Positions 8,548 to 16,973 of a stretch of DNA of 32,428 nucleotides are shown here, piece after piece. The stretch's first letter is position 1, and each line of letters starts with the position of its first letter. The stretch lies in contig NZ_JAKSXW010000020.1 of assembly GCF_022829405.1 (NCBI RefSeq), forward strand, positions 1-32,428, in the 5' to 3' direction. Origin of the DNA: Methylobacterium sp. J-076. Lineage in GTDB: Bacteria; Pseudomonadota; Alphaproteobacteria; Rhizobiales; Beijerinckiaceae. The translations under genes were made by a program, and so were the position numbers. The notes beneath the pieces were generated by a model, which did not search any database, was not told where the DNA came from, and saw only the letters and a list, made by a program, of their open reading frames with translations.

Positions 8548-9375
8548 ATGAGCGATTCACGACCTTACGGAACCTACGCCCCGGCCGGCCTCGTCGCCGC
8601 CATCACCCGGCGCACCAGCAGCATCGGCGTGGAGAACTGGTACGGGCGCCGCCTCGCCCTGGCGCTGCGCCGGGTCGCGATCTCGCTCCTGGGGGGCAAG
8701 CCCCTCGACGTGACCCGCTACGGGGCCCGGATGCGGCTGCATCCCTACAACAACGTCTGCGAGAAGAAGGTGCTGTTCACGCCGCAGTTCTTCGATCCGC
8801 AGGAGCGGGCGCTGCTGAAGGAGCGGCTGCCGCAGGACTGCGTCTTCCTCGACATCGGTGCCAACATCGGCGCCTACGCCCTGTTCGTGGCCGCCTTCGC
8901 GGGGCCGCAGGCGCGGATCGTCGCCGTCGAGCCGCAGAAGGACGTGTTCGAGCGCCTGAGCTACAACATCGCCCAGAATCCGTTCCACACGGTCAAGGCC
9001 GTGGCCTGCGCGGTGGCCGACAAGACCGGCGAGCTGACCCTGTTCATCGACCCGCGCAACCGGGGCGAATCGAGCCTGCGGATCGTCGGCACCAACGAGG
9101 GCGCGCAGATCTCCGTGCCCGCGATCACCCTGATCGATCTCCTGCGCAACGAGGGCCTGACCCGCGTCGACGCGATCAAGCTCGACGTGGAGGGCGCGGA
9201 GGACCTGATCCTCGAACCCTTCCTGCGGGAGGCGCCGGAAAGCCTGCTGCCGCGCCTGCTCCTGATCGAGAACGGCACCGGCCAGTGGCAGCTCGACCTG
9301 CCGGCCCTGCTCAAGGAGCACGGCTACCGCGAGCTGCCGCGCTCGCGCCTGAACCTGATGTTCGAGCGAGGGTGA
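8548..9375 (+). CDS. FkbM family SAM-dependent methyltransferase
   Basis: A 275-residue protein with a class I methyltransferase domain of the FkbM type (about 75-255). SAM-binding motif I is VFLDIGANIGAYAL (99-112), followed by VAVEPQKDVFERLSYN (126-140) and the diagnostic KLDVEGAED (211-219). The final part (LLIENGTGQWQLD... HGYRE) is typical of the family. The roughly 70 N-terminal residues contain basic patches (RRTSSIGVENWYGRRLALALRR) and no signal peptide. FkbM proteins often O-methylate sugars or polyketides; no glycan genes adjoin this copy, so the acceptor is unknown. Confidence 0.9.
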   Translation: MSDSRPYGTYAPAGLVAAITRRTSSIGVENWYGRRLALALRRVAISLLGGKPLDVTRYGARMRLHPYNNVCEKKVLFTPQFFDPQERALLKERLPQDCVFLDIGANIGAYALFVAAFAGPQARIVAVEPQKDVFERLSYNIAQNPFHTVKAVACAVADKTGELTLFIDPRNRGESSLRIVGTNEGAQISVPAITLIDLLRNEGLTRVDAIKLDVEGAEDLILEPFLREAPESLLPRLLLIENGTGQWQLDLPALLKEHGYRELPRSRLNLMFERG

Positions 9376-9468
9376 CGATTGCCGGCCCTGCCGCGTCCTC
9401 GGCGGGGGCCGCCGCGGGATCCGAGGGAGCGGGATGCCACCGGCGGCGCGACGCGGCCGGGGCTGTCC

Positions 9469-10179
9469 TCAGGCCGGCGTGACGATGGGGATCTCGGCGG
9501 CGATCGCCACGCCCTCCGGCCCGACATCGCAGCGGTAGGCCCGCGTCTCGACTCCCATGCTCCGCGCCTCGCGGAAGGCGCGGTCGAAGGCCGGATCGAT
9601 GTCCCGGGCGACGTCGAACGCCTCGGCCTGCATCTGCACCACGATGACCACGAGCGCCCGTCCGCCTGCGGTGACCACCTCCGCGAGGTCGCGCATATGG
9701 CGGGCGCTGCGGGCGGCCTTGCAGTCCGGGAACTCGGCGAGCCCGGCCCGGCGCAGCAGGTGACAGTTCTTCACCTCCACATGGCACGGCCCCGCCGGCC
9801 CTCCCGCCAGGAAATCGATTCGGCTCGCCGCCGCGTAGCGCACCTCCGGCCGTAGGGTCTCGTAGCCGGCGAGGGGGGCGATGAGGCCGCCCCGGAAGGC
9901 CTCGGCCACGAGGCCGTTGGGGCGCAGGGTGTTGACGCCGACCCATTGCGGGCCGCCGGGCAGGTCCGCCTCCACCAGCTCCCAGGTCAGCGGCAGCTTC
10001 CGCGCCGGATTGGACGAACGGGACAGCATCACCCGGCTCCCCGGAGCGAGGAGGCCCATCATCGCCCCGGGGTTGGGGCAATGGACGGTCTCGACGCCGG
10101 CCTCCGTCTCGATGTCGGCGAGGAACCGCTTGTACCGGCGCAGGAGCCGCCCCTGCGTGAGGGGCGAGGGCCAAAGCAT
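9469..10179 (-). CDS. sfsA: SfsA, sugar fermentation stimulation protein homolog
   Basis: A 236-residue SfsA family protein of normal length. It has the family landmarks RLLRRYKRFLADIE (11-24), HCPNPGAM (33-40), WVGVNTLRPNGLV (79-91), SRIDFL, CHVEVKNCHL and GRALVVIVVQMQ. SfsA folds with an OB-like N-terminal part and a nuclease-like (PD-(D/E)xK) domain, visible here as the E-V-K of VEVKNC. It was first described as a DNA-binding protein affecting maltose metabolism in E. coli; its true biochemical role is unclear. It is divergent from the CinA-like gene (90 bases). Confidence 0.93.
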   Translation of the reverse strand: MLWPSPLTQGRLLRRYKRFLADIETEAGVETVHCPNPGAMMGLLAPGSRVMLSRSSNPARKLPLTWELVEADLPGGPQWVGVNTLRPNGLVAEAFRGGLIAPLAGYETLRPEVRYAAASRIDFLAGGPAGPCHVEVKNCHLLRRAGLAEFPDCKAARSARHMRDLAEVVTAGGRALVVIVVQMQAEAFDVARDIDPAFDRAFREARSMGVETRAYRCDVGPEGVAIAAEIPIVTPA

Positions 10180-10269
10180 GGGGACGCTCCGCGAGGGCGG
10201 GGGAGATGGACGTGGCGCCGGGGCCGGAGCGCGCTATCTGCACGGTTATTCAAAATGACGACAGGTCCC

Positions 10270-11010
10270 ATGAGCGCCACCCCCGACACGGTCACCGCCG
10301 CGATCCTCGTCATCGGCGACGAAATCCTCTCGGGGCGCACCAAGGACAAGAACATCGGCACCATCGCGGACTACCTGACCGCCGCCGGCATCGACCTGCG
10401 CGAGGTCCGCATCGTCCCCGACGAGGAGGACAGGATCGTCGAGGCGGTCAACGCCCTGCGCGCCCGCTACACCTACCTGTTCACCACCGGCGGCATCGGC
10501 CCGACCCACGACGACATCACCGCCGATTGCGTGGCGAAGGCCTTCGGCGTCGGCATCGACGTGGACGAGCGCGCGCGGGCGATGCTGCTGGAGCGGATCA
10601 AGCCGGAGGACCTGAACGAGGCCCGCCTGCGCATGGCCCGCATCCCGTTCGGCGCCGACCTCATCCCCAACGCGATCTCGAAGGCGCCGGGCTTCCGCAT
10701 CGGCAACGTTATGGTCATGGCGGGCGTGCCGGGCATCATGCAGGCGATGCTCGATGCCGTCGGCCCGACCCTGCAGGGGGGCGCGGCGATGCTCTCCGAG
10801 ACCGTGGAGGCGCACGGAATCCCCGAGGGGAACTACGCGGGCGAACTCGGGGCGCTCGCCAAGCGCCACGGCGACGTGTCGATCGGCTCCTACCCGATGA
10901 TGACGCCGGAGGGCTTCCGCAACCGGATCGTCGTGCGGAGCCGCGATGGGGACGCCCTCGCCCGGGTCGTGGCCGAAGTCGAGGCGCTGGTGCAGCGGCT
11001 CTCCGCCTGA
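10270..11010 (+). CDS. CinA N-terminal/MoaB-like molybdopterin-binding domain protein
   Basis: A 246-residue protein of the 'competence/damage-inducible protein A' N-terminal (COG1058) type. The MoCF_biosynth/MoaB fold is shown by AAILVIGDEILSGRTKDKN (10-28) and TTGGIGPTHDDITADCVAKAF (72-92); VMAGVPGIMQAM is also typical. The C-terminal pyrazine deamidase (PncC/CinA-C) domain is absent, so this is the short form common in Alphaproteobacteria. Some CinA proteins have ADP-ribose pyrophosphatase activity; none can be assigned here. ATG 10270 has AGG at short spacing; ATG 10255 (five residues longer) is an alternative. Confidence 0.88.
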   Translation: MSATPDTVTAAILVIGDEILSGRTKDKNIGTIADYLTAAGIDLREVRIVPDEEDRIVEAVNALRARYTYLFTTGGIGPTHDDITADCVAKAFGVGIDVDERARAMLLERIKPEDLNEARLRMARIPFGADLIPNAISKAPGFRIGNVMVMAGVPGIMQAMLDAVGPTLQGGAAMLSETVEAHGIPEGNYAGELGALAKRHGDVSIGSYPMMTPEGFRNRIVVRSRDGDALARVVAEVEALVQRLSA

Positions 11011-11051
11011 GACGGCCTTTCGACGACGGCGCGGCGGAGCGGGGCAAGCGG

Positions 11052-11915
11052 ATGGCGGACCACGACAGGCTGGAGAAGGAGGCGCGGCGCGGCGAACTCC
11101 TCAAGGAGGTCTCGGAGATCGGCCGTCCGGACGCTTACGTCCTGCACGAGGTCATCCGCCTCGAAGGCGACGAGGAGCTGCGCCGGCATGGCGGGGCGCT
11201 GTTCCTGTCGGCCTTCGCGGCGGGGCTCAGCATCGCCCTGTCGCTGATCGTGCCGGGCGTGCTGAAATCCTACCTGCCGGAGGCGAGCTGGACGAAGGTC
11301 ATCACCTCGATGGGCTACTCGGTCGGGTTCCTCGTCGTCGTGCTGGGCCGGCAGCAGCTCTTCACCGAGAACACCATCACGCCGATCCTTCCCCTGCTGC
11401 ACGACCGGTCGATGAAGACCGCGGGGCGGGTGCTGCGCCTCTGGGGCATCGTGCTGTCGGGCAACCTCATCGGGACCCTGGCGATCGCCCTCCTCATCGC
11501 CCATGCGGGCGCCTTCGAGCCCCCGGTGCTGAAGGCCTTCGCCGAGATCAGCCACGACGCCATCGCCCACGATTTCCTCTCCACCTTCGTGAAGGCCATC
11601 TTCGCCGGGTGGATCATCGCCCTGATGGTGTGGTTCCTGCCGGCGACGGACAGCGCGGCCCCCTACGTCATCATGCTGATGACCTGGATCGTCTCCCTCT
11701 GCGGCCTCGCCCACGTCGTGGCGGGCTCGGTCGAGGCGTTCTACCTCGTGGTGACGGGGGCGGCCTCCATCGCCGATTACGGCCACCGGTTCTTCCTGCC
11801 GACCCTGCTCGGCAACCTCTTCGGCGGCACGGCGCTCGTGGCCGTGCTCAATTTCGGGCAGGTCGCCCCCGAGGTCGAGGAGACCAAGGAGGTCGAGGAC
11901 GACCGGACGGATTGA
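11052..11915 (+). CDS. Formate/nitrite transporter (FNT) family membrane protein
   Basis: A 287-residue membrane protein with six predicted helices. An N-terminal charged cytoplasmic tail (about 45 residues) is longer than in FocA/NirC and resembles the YfdC subgroup. The family signature is GRQQLFTENTITPILPLL; GNLIGTLAIALLIAH and the central His in CGLAHVVAGSVEAFYLVV fit the pore-lining helices of FNT channels, which pass small monovalent anions such as formate or nitrite, or act as uptake systems. The true substrate is unknown. The C-terminus is acidic (EVEETKEVEDDRTD). It starts 41 bases after the CinA-like gene and is convergent, 15 bases apart, with the NADH dehydrogenase gene. Confidence 0.9.
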   Translation: MADHDRLEKEARRGELLKEVSEIGRPDAYVLHEVIRLEGDEELRRHGGALFLSAFAAGLSIALSLIVPGVLKSYLPEASWTKVITSMGYSVGFLVVVLGRQQLFTENTITPILPLLHDRSMKTAGRVLRLWGIVLSGNLIGTLAIALLIAHAGAFEPPVLKAFAEISHDAIAHDFLSTFVKAIFAGWIIALMVWFLPATDSAAPYVIMLMTWIVSLCGLAHVVAGSVEAFYLVVTGAASIADYGHRFFLPTLLGNLFGGTALVAVLNFGQVAPEVEETKEVEDDRTD

Positions 11916-11930
11916 GGCGCGCGCCGCCCC

Positions 11931-13208
11931 TCAATCCAGCCTGACCGGCGGGCTGACGGCCTGATCGAGCCCGTCGGCGGCCCAGGTGGCCAGGGCGAGC
12001 CCCGGGCCGAACAGGCCGAGCTGGTGCTGCCGGTAGAGGAGATCGTGGGCCAGCCGGGCGGACAGGCCGTTCAGCCGCCCGCCGCCGAAGGTGTAGCGCC
12101 CCAGCGTCCCCCAGCCGTTGAAATCCGCGAGGGACACGATGGCGCCGCGCTCCCGGTACCGGAAGGCCGGCAGCGGCCCGGCGAGGTCGCCCGCGGCGAG
12201 GTTGCGCCGGAGGGCGGGGACGAGGTGCTGGGCCTGCTGGTGGGCCGCCTGGGCGGTCGCCGGCACGGGTCGGCCCGATCCCGGATCGGTCTGGCTGGCG
12301 CAATCGCCGAGGGCCAGGATCGCGGGATCGCGGGTGGTGCGCAGGTCCGGCCCGACCACGAGGCCGCCGGTCCGGCCCCGCTCCAGGCCGTCGATGGTGG
12401 AGAGCACCTCCGGTGCCTTCACCCCCGCGGCCCAGACCTTCAGGGCCGCCTCGACCCGGCCGCCGTCCTTCAGGGAGAAGCCGGCCGGATCCGCCCCGGT
12501 GACCATGGCGCCGGTCCTCACCTCCACCCCGAGCTCCGCCAGGGTCCGCGCGGCGGCCGCCGACACACGCTCGGGGAAGGCCGGGAGCAGGCGCGGCCCG
12601 CTCTCGATGAGGAACAGGCGCAGCCGCCGGGGCAGGTCCGGTGAGCCGTAGCGGGCCAGCAGATCGATGGCGTGCTTGAGTTCGGCGGCCAGTTCCACCC
12701 CGGTGGCGCCGCCCCCGACGATGGCGATGGACAGCCCCTCCTGCGCCTGCAGGGCGCGGAGGAGATGACGGCGCAGGGTGCCGTGGAAGCCCTCCGCCTC
12801 GGTCAGGTCGTCGATGGTGAAGCAGTGCTCGGCGACACCGGGCGTGCCGAAATCGTTGGCCCGGCTGCCGATGGCGAGGATCAGCAGGTCGTAGGCCAGT
12901 TCGACCGGGGGGTGCGATTCGGCATCCTCCACCACGAGGGAGACCGTCCGGGCGGCCCGGTCGACGGCGACGAGGGTGCCGGGCTGGAAGCGGAAGCCGG
13001 TGCGCTTGGCCTGGGCGAAGAACCCGACCTTCTGTCGGTCGGGCCGGGCCGTCCCCGCCGCGAAGGTGTGCAGCATGGGCTTCCAGACATGGGACAGGCT
13101 GCGGTCGGCGAGCACCGTTTCCGCGCTTCCCTCCCGCCCCAGGCCGGTGGCCACCTCCAGCCCCGCCACGCCACCCCCGATGACGACGATCTTCGCCCTG
13201 TCCGCCAT
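11931..13208 (-). CDS. ndh: Type II NADH dehydrogenase-like FAD oxidoreductase
   Basis: A 425-residue two-dinucleotide-binding-domain flavoprotein. The N-terminal FAD motif is IVVIGGGVAGLEVA (7-20), the NAD(P)H motif IAIVGGGATGVELAAEL (161-177), and the second FAD contact ILALGDCA (297-304). HVWKPMLHTFAAG (40-52) is characteristic of the Ndh-2 group, which passes electrons from NADH to quinone at the inner membrane without pumping protons. The C-terminal amphipathic region (LSARLAHDLLYRQHQLGLFG) probably attaches it to the membrane. A perfect Shine-Dalgarno, AGGAGG, precedes the ATG at 13208. It lies downstream of the ATP synthase operon on the same strand but is separated from it by a terminator. 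Confidence 0.9.
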   Translation of the reverse strand: MADRAKIVVIGGGVAGLEVATGLGREGSAETVLADRSLSHVWKPMLHTFAAGTARPDRQKVGFFAQAKRTGFRFQPGTLVAVDRAARTVSLVVEDAESHPPVELAYDLLILAIGSRANDFGTPGVAEHCFTIDDLTEAEGFHGTLRRHLLRALQAQEGLSIAIVGGGATGVELAAELKHAIDLLARYGSPDLPRRLRLFLIESGPRLLPAFPERVSAAAARTLAELGVEVRTGAMVTGADPAGFSLKDGGRVEAALKVWAAGVKAPEVLSTIDGLERGRTGGLVVGPDLRTTRDPAILALGDCASQTDPGSGRPVPATAQAAHQQAQHLVPALRRNLAAGDLAGPLPAFRYRERGAIVSLADFNGWGTLGRYTFGGGRLNGLSARLAHDLLYRQHQLGLFGPGLALATWAADGLDQAVSPPVRLD

Positions 13209-13282
13209 GCTGCCTCCTAGACCGCTCCGCCAACGCCCCCGGCGGGACGGGCGTTCACTCGCGCCGGGGAGGACCGGACGCG

Positions 13283-13307
13283 AAAAAGCCGCCCGGAGGC
13301 GGCTTTT
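13283..13307 (-). terminator. Rho-independent terminator of the F0 operon
   Basis: A perfect 10-bp stem (AAAAGCCGCC, loop CGGA, GGCGGCTTTT) lies 24 bases beyond the stop of atpF. Read on the minus strand it ends in five T residues, as expected for the end of the atp transcript. Confidence 0.85.
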
Positions 13308-13330
13308 CGAAGGGCGGAGGGGGGAGAGGA

Positions 13331-13819
13331 TCAGGCCCGCAGGCGGGTCCGGATCTCGCCGAGGCTCGAACGGATCAGCCCCTGGGCGGCCTCGCCCTGC
13401 AGACGCTCCTTGAGGATCGTCTCGGAGACGCGGACCGCGGCTTCGGCGGCCGCCGCGCGGACCTGGGCTTCGGCCTGGGCCTCGGCCTGAGAGATCTTGG
13501 TTTCCGCGGCCTTCGTGCGGCGGACCACGAACTCGTCCAGCTTGCGCTGGCCCTCTTCGGCGGCGCGCTGCGCCTCCTCGCGGGCACCGGCCACGATGGA
13601 CTGGGCCTCCTTCTCGGCCTCGACCTGCCGGCGCTTGTAGTCGGCCAGCACGGCGGCGGCCTCCTCACGGAGGCGCTTGGCCTCGTCGAGCTCGTGGCGG
13701 ATGCGCGTGGCGCGGCCGTCCAGGCCCTTGGTCATGGTGGTGAAGGCGCCGGCCTTCCACGCGATGGCCATGAAGATGAAAAAGGCGACGGCGACCCAGA
13801 ATTCGGCTTCGAGCAGCAT
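13331..13819 (-). CDS. atpF: ATP synthase F0 subunit b
   Basis: A 162-residue peripheral-stalk subunit. One N-terminal membrane helix ([15 protein letters not shown], 7-21) is followed by a long charged, alanine-rich coiled coil (about 40-145) that reaches up to F1. The length is normal for an alphaproteobacterial b subunit. The start ATG at 13819 has a strong Shine-Dalgarno (GGAGGA). It lies 12 bases after the b' gene and closes the operon atpI-atpB-atpE-b'-b. The F1 genes are not in this window, as usual in Alphaproteobacteria, where F0 and F1 operons are separate. Confidence 0.95.
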   Translation of the reverse strand: MLLEAEFWVAVAFFIFMAIAWKAGAFTTMTKGLDGRATRIRHELDEAKRLREEAAAVLADYKRRQVEAEKEAQSIVAGAREEAQRAAEEGQRKLDEFVVRRTKAAETKISQAEAQAEAQVRAAAAEAAVRVSETILKERLQGEAAQGLIRSSLGEIRTRLRA

Positions 13820-13831
13820 GGCGATCCTCCG

Positions 13832-14410
13832 TCAGTGGGCCGTGGCGTCGAGCGCCCGGTCGAGGCTCGCCTGGTCGGGGGCTTGGCCCGTCAGCCGCTC
13901 CACGATCGCGGAGGCGGTCTCGCCCGCGATGGAGCGGACGTTGCCCATCGCGGCCTCGGTGCGGCTGCGGATGGTGGCCTCGGAGGCGGCCAGCTTGGTG
14001 TTCAGTTCGGCTTCGAGCATCTTCCGCTTGGCCTCGGCCTCGGCGTTGAGCTCGTTGCGGGTGCCCTGCGCGATGTCGCGGGCCTTGTTCTGCGCCTCCC
14101 GCAGGGAGGTCTCGTAGGCGGCGCCGGCCGCATCGGCCTGGGACTTCATCGCCTGCGCCTGATCGAGATCGGCGCGGAGCCGCTCGGCGCGGTTGTGGAG
14201 GATACCCCGGATGCGGGGCAGGGCCACCTTGTCCATCAGGTAGTAGAGCAGGCCGAAGGCCAGGGCCAGCCAGATGATCTGGGCCAGGAAGCCCGATGTC
14301 TCGAAGGGCGGGAACGCGCCGGAATGCGCTTCCGTGTGCTCGACATGGCCCGGCACGACCTGCGTGTCGGCGCCCGGAGGCGGCGTCGTGAGAGGGTTCG
14401 GCTGCGCCAT
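13832..14410 (-). CDS. atpG: ATP synthase F0 subunit b'
   Basis: A 192-residue second b-type subunit (b', also called atpF2 or atpX). A 40-residue polar N-terminal extension rich in Pro, His and Thr precedes the membrane helix (FLAQIIWLALAFGLLYYLM, 41-59), then a coiled coil runs to the C-terminus. A b/b' heterodimer in the peripheral stalk is typical of photosynthetic bacteria and Alphaproteobacteria. It lies 12 bases before atpF and is separated from atpE by an unusual 140-base hairpin-rich gap. Confidence 0.93.
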   Translation of the reverse strand: MAQPNPLTTPPPGADTQVVPGHVEHTEAHSGAFPPFETSGFLAQIIWLALAFGLLYYLMDKVALPRIRGILHNRAERLRADLDQAQAMKSQADAAGAAYETSLREAQNKARDIAQGTRNELNAEAEAKRKMLEAELNTKLAASEATIRSRTEAAMGNVRSIAGETASAIVERLTGQAPDQASLDRALDATAH

Positions 14411-14439
14411 CTAACCGGTCCGAGTAAACACCGTCGGGG

Positions 14440-14543
14440 GGCGCCGGGGGGCGCCGACGAGGAGGACGGCGCCTGGCGCCACCCTCCCGTGGGAAGGCGG
14501 CGCCGGGGCGCCGCCTCGGCCGGGGCTGGGACAGCCCCGGCGA
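14440..14543 (-). other. Hairpin cluster between atpE and the b' gene
   Basis: The 140-base gap holds at least three GC-rich palindromes: CCGGGGCTG/CAGCCCCGG (about 14520-14541), GGCGGCGCC/GGCGCCGCC (about 14494-14513) and overlapping GGCGCC-containing words near 14445-14480. None is followed by a T-run in the minus-strand sense, so they look like mRNA stability or attenuation structures rather than a full terminator. They sit directly after the gene whose product is needed in most copies. Confidence 0.6.
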
Positions 14544-14550
14544 GGGCCGA

Positions 14551-14778
14551 TCAGACGGCGAAGAGCAGCAGCAGGGCGATCAGCAGCGAGAAGATGCCGA
14601 GGGCCTCGGTGAGGGCGAAGCCCAGGAGCAGCGTGGCGCGCTGGCCATCGGCGGCGGACGGGTTGCGAAGGGCGCCGGCAAGGAACTGACCGAACAGGTT
14701 GCCGAGGCCGATGCCCGCACCCGCCATGCCGAGGCAAGCGAGGCCGGCGCCGATGTACTTCGCAGCGACGGGATCCAT
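14551..14778 (-). CDS. atpE: ATP synthase F0 subunit c (rotor ring)
   Basis: A 75-residue proteolipid with two membrane helices joined by the polar loop RNPSA (38-42). The first helix has the glycine ladder [17 protein letters not shown]. The second carries the proton-carrying carboxylate, Glu58, in [13 protein letters not shown]. No sodium-binding residues of the Na+-type c subunit are seen, so it should be proton-driven. The Shine-Dalgarno is strong (CAGGAG). A ring of about 10-15 copies per enzyme means this gene needs higher output than its operon partners. Confidence 0.97.
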   Translation of the reverse strand: MDPVAAKYIGAGLACLGMAGAGIGLGNLFGQFLAGALRNPSAADGQRATLLLGFALTEALGIFSLLIALLLLFAV

Positions 14779-14839
14779 GGTAACTCCTGAGGTCTTTCTC
14801 GAGAACGTGCGCGAGGTTCGCGGCGGGGAAGCCGGCCAG

Positions 14840-15595
14840 TCAGTGGCCGGGGTGAAGGGCGTCGTTCAGGTAGATCGCCGTGAGCGTCGCGAAGACGTAG
14901 GCCTGAAGGGCCGCCACGAGGAATTCGAGGGCGGTCAGGGCGATCGTCAGGAACAGCGGGAGGGGCGATAACACGCTCCAGGCCCCGGCGAGAAGAAGCT
15001 GGACCACGAAGAACGCGAAGATCTTCATCGCGATGTGGCCGGCCAGCATGTTCGCGAACAGACGAACCGAGAGGCTGATCGGCCGCGAGATGAAGGAGAT
15101 CACCTCGATCGGGACGAGGATCGCCAGGAGCACCTTCGGCACGCCCGACGGGACGAACAGGCCGAAGAAATGTGCGCCGTGCTTGTACACCCCGTAGCCC
15201 ACCACCACGCTGATCACCAGGGCCGCGAGGCCGAAGGTGATGATGAGATGGCTCGTCACCGCGAATGCGTAGGGGATCATGCCGAACAGGTTCAGGATCA
15301 GCACGAACATGAACAGCGAGAACACCAGCGGCATGAACTTCTTGCCGCCGTCACCGGTCGCCTGGTGCAGCGTGTCCTCGATGAATTCGTAGAACACCTC
15401 GGCCAGCGACTGCATGCGGCCCGGCACGACCGACCGCGACGCCGTCGCGACGATGGTGATGAGGGCGACGACCCCCACCGCAGCGAACATGTACAGAGCG
15501 GACTGGGTGAACGCGAGCTGCTGATGGCCGATATGGCCGAGCGGCACCAGGGACTTCAGCTCGAATTGGTGAATCGGGTCGATCGTGACCGCCAT
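14840..15595 (-). CDS. atpB: ATP synthase F0 subunit a
   Basis: A 251-residue membrane protein that forms the proton half-channels next to the c ring. The essential arginine is Arg178 in [15 protein letters not shown] (174-188). The [21 protein letters not shown] segment (223-243) contains conserved Glu224 and Gln231 of the last helices. The N-terminus (DPIHQFELK) and [10 protein letters not shown] (102-111) are typical of alphaproteobacterial AtpB. Length is normal. It follows atpI by 69 bases and precedes atpE by 61. Confidence 0.97.
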   Translation of the reverse strand: MAVTIDPIHQFELKSLVPLGHIGHQQLAFTQSALYMFAAVGVVALITIVATASRSVVPGRMQSLAEVFYEFIEDTLHQATGDGGKKFMPLVFSLFMFVLILNLFGMIPYAFAVTSHLIITFGLAALVISVVVGYGVYKHGAHFFGLFVPSGVPKVLLAILVPIEVISFISRPISLSVRLFANMLAGHIAMKIFAFFVVQLLLAGAWSVLSPLPLFLTIALTALEFLVAALQAYVFATLTAIYLNDALHPGH

Positions 15596-15664
15596 GCCCG
15601 CTCCCGCCCTTCTCTTGTCTCTCCGGCGCCGATGCCGGCGCCCGCTTCGTCCGTCGGGAGGGCC

Positions 15665-16039
15665 CTACCGGTCCGCCCCGTCGCGCCGACCGGGGCGCGA
15701 ACCGGCGAACCCGGAGGCCCGCATCACGTTGTAGAAGCCCGCCACGCATCCGAGCAGCAGGAGGACGATCATTCCCCAGGGTTTCGTCCCCAGGAGATGA
15801 TCGGCGATCCAGCCGAGGACGCCCCCCGCAATCACGCCGGCGACGAACTCCGTGGAGAGCGTCATCGCCTGCCCGAGCGGGGTGCGGTCAGTGTCCCGAG
15901 GACGCGCAGAGGTGGCGGGAGCAACCGAGGGTCGCTTCCGTTCGATCTGCGCTTCGAGACGCCTGAGCCTCGCGGAGAGGTCGCCTTCCGGCGGCTCGCC
16001 CGCATCCCCGTTTCCACCCCTCGCGTCGTCGCCGTTCAC
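15665..16039 (-). CDS. atpI: AtpI, ATP synthase assembly-associated membrane protein
   Basis: A 124-residue protein, first gene of the F0 operon, starting at GTG 16039. A hydrophilic N-terminal half (about 1-58) is followed by two membrane helices (EFVAGVIAGGVLGWIADHLL, 64-83, and GMIVLLLLGCVAGFYNVM, 89-106). This matches the AtpZ/AtpI family, thought to help c-ring assembly or Mg2+ handling. The GWIADHLLGTKPWG segment is typical of the alphaproteobacterial form. Transcription likely begins about 55 bases upstream at the promoter described separately. Confidence 0.9.
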   Translation of the reverse strand: MNGDDARGGNGDAGEPPEGDLSARLRRLEAQIERKRPSVAPATSARPRDTDRTPLGQAMTLSTEFVAGVIAGGVLGWIADHLLGTKPWGMIVLLLLGCVAGFYNVMRASGFAGSRPGRRDGADR

Positions 16040-16101
16040 GGCTCTAACCCTCGGGACTGTCGGATCCGGAAACTGCTGGAAGCCCCCTGCAAGCGGGGCG
16101 C

Positions 16102-16130
16102 ACCATAGTTTCGCCTACCTTGGGTGTCAA
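16102..16130 (-). promoter_or_regulatory. atpI: Near-consensus housekeeping promoter of the F0 operon
   Basis: On the minus strand, TTGACA (16125-16130) and TATGGT (16102-16107) are separated by exactly 17 bases. The -35 is perfect and the -10 matches at four of six positions. The predicted start of transcription is near 16095, giving a leader of about 55 bases before the atpI GTG at 16039. Confidence 0.75.
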
Positions 16131-16233
16131 GGCGCCCCCACATCGTCCTAACTCTTTGCAATCATTACAAGATCGGGCGTTTCGGGTCCGTTTCCGGGCC
16201 TCGGGTTTTTGCGCCCGCGTCGCGGCCGAGTGC

Positions 16234-16875
16234 TCAGGCGTCGAGGATCGGCTTGATGACCTTTTCCATCGCCTCGAGGGTCATCTCGCCGGTGTAGCGC
16301 GTGCCGTTGATGAAGAAGGTCGGGGTCGAATCGACCTTGAGCACGTCGAGCCCCCGCTGCTTCGTGGCGTTGATGCCGGCGTAGATCTTCTCGTTCTTCA
16401 GGCAGGCCTCGAACTTTTCCTTGGTGTAGCCCGCCTGCTTGAGCATCTGCTCCAGGTTGTCGACGGGCTTCTGCGTGAAGGCCCAGCCGGCCTGCTGGTC
16501 GAAGAGCAGGTCGGTGACCGGGTAATACATCTTGTCGCCCTCGCAGCGGGCCAGCATGAAGCCGGCGGTGGCGAGGGGATCGAGGGGGAACTCCCGCAGG
16601 GTGAACCGCACCTTGCCGGTGTCGACGTAGCGCTGGCGCAACTCCGGCCAGGTCTCCTTGTGGAACTTCGCGCAGTGCGGGCAGGTCATCGACGCGTATT
16701 CGATGATCGTGCACTTGGCGTCCGCCGGGCCGAGCCAGACGTCGCCCAGCGGGCCGGCCTGCATCAGGACGGCGTTGTCGATCGTGTCCGCGAAGGCGGG
16801 GGCCACGAAACCCGGCAGGGCGAGGCCGGCGGTGACGAGGCCGGTGAGCTTCAGTGCGTCGCGTCGCGTGGTCAT
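16234..16875 (-). CDS. DsbA/DsbG-like thioredoxin-fold protein with Tat signal
   Basis: A 213-residue exported thiol-disulfide protein. The N-terminus MTTRRDALKLTGLVTAGLAL has the Thr-Arg-Arg-x-x-Leu-Lys pattern of a twin-arginine signal, with probable cleavage after AFA (27-29). The thioredoxin-fold redox centre is CPHC (65-68), with the cis-proline in STPTFFING (Thr184-Pro185). This is the DsbA_4-type (thioredoxin_4) family common in Alphaproteobacteria, which oxidises or isomerises disulfides in the periplasm. Cys55, Cys111 and Cys158 are additional cysteines. It lies 98 bases after the DUF721 gene on the same strand. Confidence 0.92.
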   Translation of the reverse strand: MTTRRDALKLTGLVTAGLALPGFVAPAFADTIDNAVLMQAGPLGDVWLGPADAKCTIIEYASMTCPHCAKFHKETWPELRQRYVDTGKVRFTLREFPLDPLATAGFMLARCEGDKMYYPVTDLLFDQQAGWAFTQKPVDNLEQMLKQAGYTKEKFEACLKNEKIYAGINATKQRGLDVLKVDSTPTFFINGTRYTGEMTLEAMEKVIKPILDA

Positions 16876-16973
16876 GGCGTGATGCCTCCCGCCGGATGGT
16901 GTTCTTCGTTCGCACAACCGGGTATCCGGGGACGGAGGGGCTGGCAAGGCGACGCGACGGCGCTGGGCCCGCC

